From: Nitrospirota bacterium
Lineage (GTDB): Bacteria; Nitrospirota; Nitrospiria; Nitrospirales; UBA8639
Direction of reading: 5' to 3'
DNA: 6,128 nucleotides
NCBI GenBank assembly: GCA_020348185.1
Contig: CP070743.1
Span: forward strand, 2,331,942 to 2,338,069
Part shown: positions 4,915 through 6,128 of the stretch, in pieces
How the letters are laid out: every line of letters starts with the position of its first letter
Position numbering within the stretch: position 1 is the first letter of the stretch
Notes under the pieces: generated by a model
What the model saw: the letters and a program-made list of their open reading frames with translations, nothing else
The model's database searches: none
What the model was told of the DNA's origin: nothing
Program-made: the position numbers and the translations under genes

Positions 4915-6096
4915 ATGAAAGTGGCTCTTGTCCATGACTGGCTCACCGGCATGCGCGGTGGGGAACGTTGTCTTGAAGTTTTTTGTGAAATATTTCCCGC
5001 AGCCGATATCTTTACGCTACTCCATGTGAAGGGAGCAGTCTCTTCGACGATTGAGAAGCATCATATTCAAACCAGTTTCATTCAACACCTACCTCTGTCA
5101 TCCCAATGGTACCGTAACTATCTTCCCTTGTTCCCCTTGGCAATTAAATCCTTTGACCTTGAAGGCTATGATCTGGTGATCAGTTCCAGTCATTGTGTGG
5201 CGAAGGGAATCCATGTGCCGTCGGGGACCTGTCATGTCGCCTATATCTTTACTCCGATGCGATATATCTGGGATCAATTTGACGTATATTTTTCGACTGG
5301 TGGGGTGACGTCATTCTTGCGCCGAAACGCCATGCGTGTGATCCGACCTTGGCTTCAAGAATGGGATCGATCTTCAAATAACCAAGTTGATTCCTTTCTC
5401 ACCATTTCGGAACATGTGGCCGGAAGGATTAGATCGTATTGGGATCAAGAGTCCAGAGTGGTTCATCCTCCCGTCAATTGGCAGGCGTATGCCACATCCT
5501 ACGAGAATGAAGGCTTTTATTTGATGGTCACATCCCTGGTCCCCTACAAACGTGTTGATCTGGCCATAAGAGCAGCTAATACGCTAGGCATTCCGCTCAA
5601 AATAATCGGACAAGGCCCTGAGATGAAACGGTTAGTGGCCATTGCGGGTTCATCCGTCGAACTATTAGGGTGGCAATCCGATCTTGTGGTGTCCGAACAT
5701 CTTGCGCGCTGCAAGGCCTTAATCTTTCCGGGCGAGGAAGATTTTGGCATTGTTCCTCTCGAAGCCATGTCTTGCGGGAAGCCGGTGATCGCCTTTGGGA
5801 AAGGAGGGGTGCTGGAAACAGTAGTCCCGCTGAATCCACAAAAGGAAACGATAAGGGAGCAAGGGGCGACCGGGAAGGGGATAAATTCCGAAACGCCCAC
5901 GGGGGCCTTCTTTTATGAACCGAATACGGCTTCCCTCATAGAGGCATTACACCTGTTTGAACGTCAGCAGGATTCTTTTGATCCTGCATTGATACGACAG
6001 CATGTCGCGCCTTTCGATCGAGTCCACTTTAAACAACAGATCCAAGAAATTTTCACCCAATGCGTTCATGAATTCCGTTTCGCTTCTCAATGTTAA
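4915..6096 (+). CDS. GT4-family glycosyltransferase, WbaZ/mannosyltransferase-like
   Basis: A complete 393-residue GT-B fold enzyme that should move a sugar from a nucleotide sugar (GDP-mannose is a guess from family resemblance) to a growing surface polysaccharide, acting in the cytoplasm at the inner membrane. The N-terminal acceptor domain opens MKVALVHDWLTGMRGGERCLEVF, with the Gly-rich GMRGGE loop (12-17). The middle has CHVAYIFTPMRYIWD (106-120). The C-terminal donor domain has SLVPYKRVDLAI (207-218), IIGQGPE (230-236), and the GT4 EX7E motif as E275 and E283 in GEEDFGIVPLEAMSCGKPVIA. About 25 extra polar residues lie near 305-330 before TGAFFYEPN. AAGGAG (4901-4906) stands eight bases before the ATG. 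The gene is divergent from radC, and no further gene starts in the 32 bases after it. It is probably the first gene of an exopolysaccharide or O-antigen locus; the exact sugar cannot be told. Confidence 0.92.
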   Translation: MKVALVHDWLTGMRGGERCLEVFCEIFPAADIFTLLHVKGAVSSTIEKHHIQTSFIQHLPLSSQWYRNYLPLFPLAIKSFDLEGYDLVISSSHCVAKGIHVPSGTCHVAYIFTPMRYIWDQFDVYFSTGGVTSFLRRNAMRVIRPWLQEWDRSSNNQVDSFLTISEHVAGRIRSYWDQESRVVHPPVNWQAYATSYENEGFYLMVTSLVPYKRVDLAIRAANTLGIPLKIIGQGPEMKRLVAIAGSSVELLGWQSDLVVSEHLARCKALIFPGEEDFGIVPLEAMSCGKPVIAFGKGGVLETVVPLNPQKETIREQGATGKGINSETPTGAFFYEPNTASLIEALHLFERQQDSFDPALIRQHVAPFDRVHFKQQIQEIFTQCVHEFRFASQC

Positions 6097-6128
6097 AACG
6101 CCACTCAGAATTTTTCCTCACTCTTTTT
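6097..6128. other. Short 3' flank of the glycosyltransferase gene
   Basis: These 32 bases are T-rich at the end but contain no stem that would make a terminator, and no ribosome site or start of a following gene is visible before the window ends. Confidence 0.5.

Noticed and set aside
5544..5900. Minus-strand and alternate-frame ORFs inside the glycosyltransferase gene
   Set aside because: They overlap the conserved donor domain, with no ribosome site or recognisable product.

Overview
The window is ordinary bacterial chromosome of intermediate G+C. It has one long leftward transcription unit, then a divergent rightward gene. Bacterial traits are the GatCAB amidotransferase genes, Shine-Dalgarno-led tightly packed genes, RadC and PanD. 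Protein style (the N-terminus of the glycosyltransferase, the GatA and GatC sequences, and a DUF948/YtxH pair) makes me think of a Nitrospirota (Nitrospira-like) genome. That is an impression from reading, not a database result. I see no mobile element, tRNA, rRNA, CRISPR array or phage gene.

Leftward block (1-4397, minus strand). In transcription order: radC; a 180-base gap with a possible tiny membrane ORF; gatC; panD; gatA; a DUF948 (YtxG-like) membrane protein; a YtxH-like membrane protein overlapping it by 11 bases; and the first 160 codons of gatB, which leaves the window at base 1. GatC, GatA and GatB together form the tRNA-dependent amidotransferase. It converts Glu-tRNA(Gln) and/or Asp-tRNA(Asn) to the correct amide form in organisms lacking GlnRS or AsnRS. 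Three unrelated genes lie between the three subunits: panD, which makes beta-alanine from aspartate for pantothenate/CoA, and an envelope-stress-type pair resembling the Bacillus ytxGH pair. The amidotransferase genes have weak ribosome sites and in-frame stop codons just before their ATGs. The three guest genes have clear Shine-Dalgarno sequences.

Divergent intergenic region (4398-4914). About 517 bases separate radC from a rightward glycosyltransferase gene. It holds a sigma-54-like GG-N10-GC element, a sigma-70-like promoter candidate, a perfect 7-bp hairpin, and a bulged hairpin followed by five T residues that could act as a terminator. It also holds a possible 28-codon leader ORF ending one base before the glycosyltransferase ATG. 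No rightward gene lies upstream of the terminator-like hairpin in the window, so the simplest use for it would be attenuation of the glycosyltransferase transcript. A 36-codon coding-like stretch without a usable start lies on the opposite strand and may be a gene relic.

Rightward gene (4915-6096). It is a complete GT4-family glycosyltransferase of the WbaZ/mannosyltransferase-like type, probably the first gene of a polysaccharide locus continuing beyond the window.

I did not find a convincing undescribed system. The points most worth checking are the interleaved gat operon, the structured leader of the glycosyltransferase, and the small unannotated ORFs.
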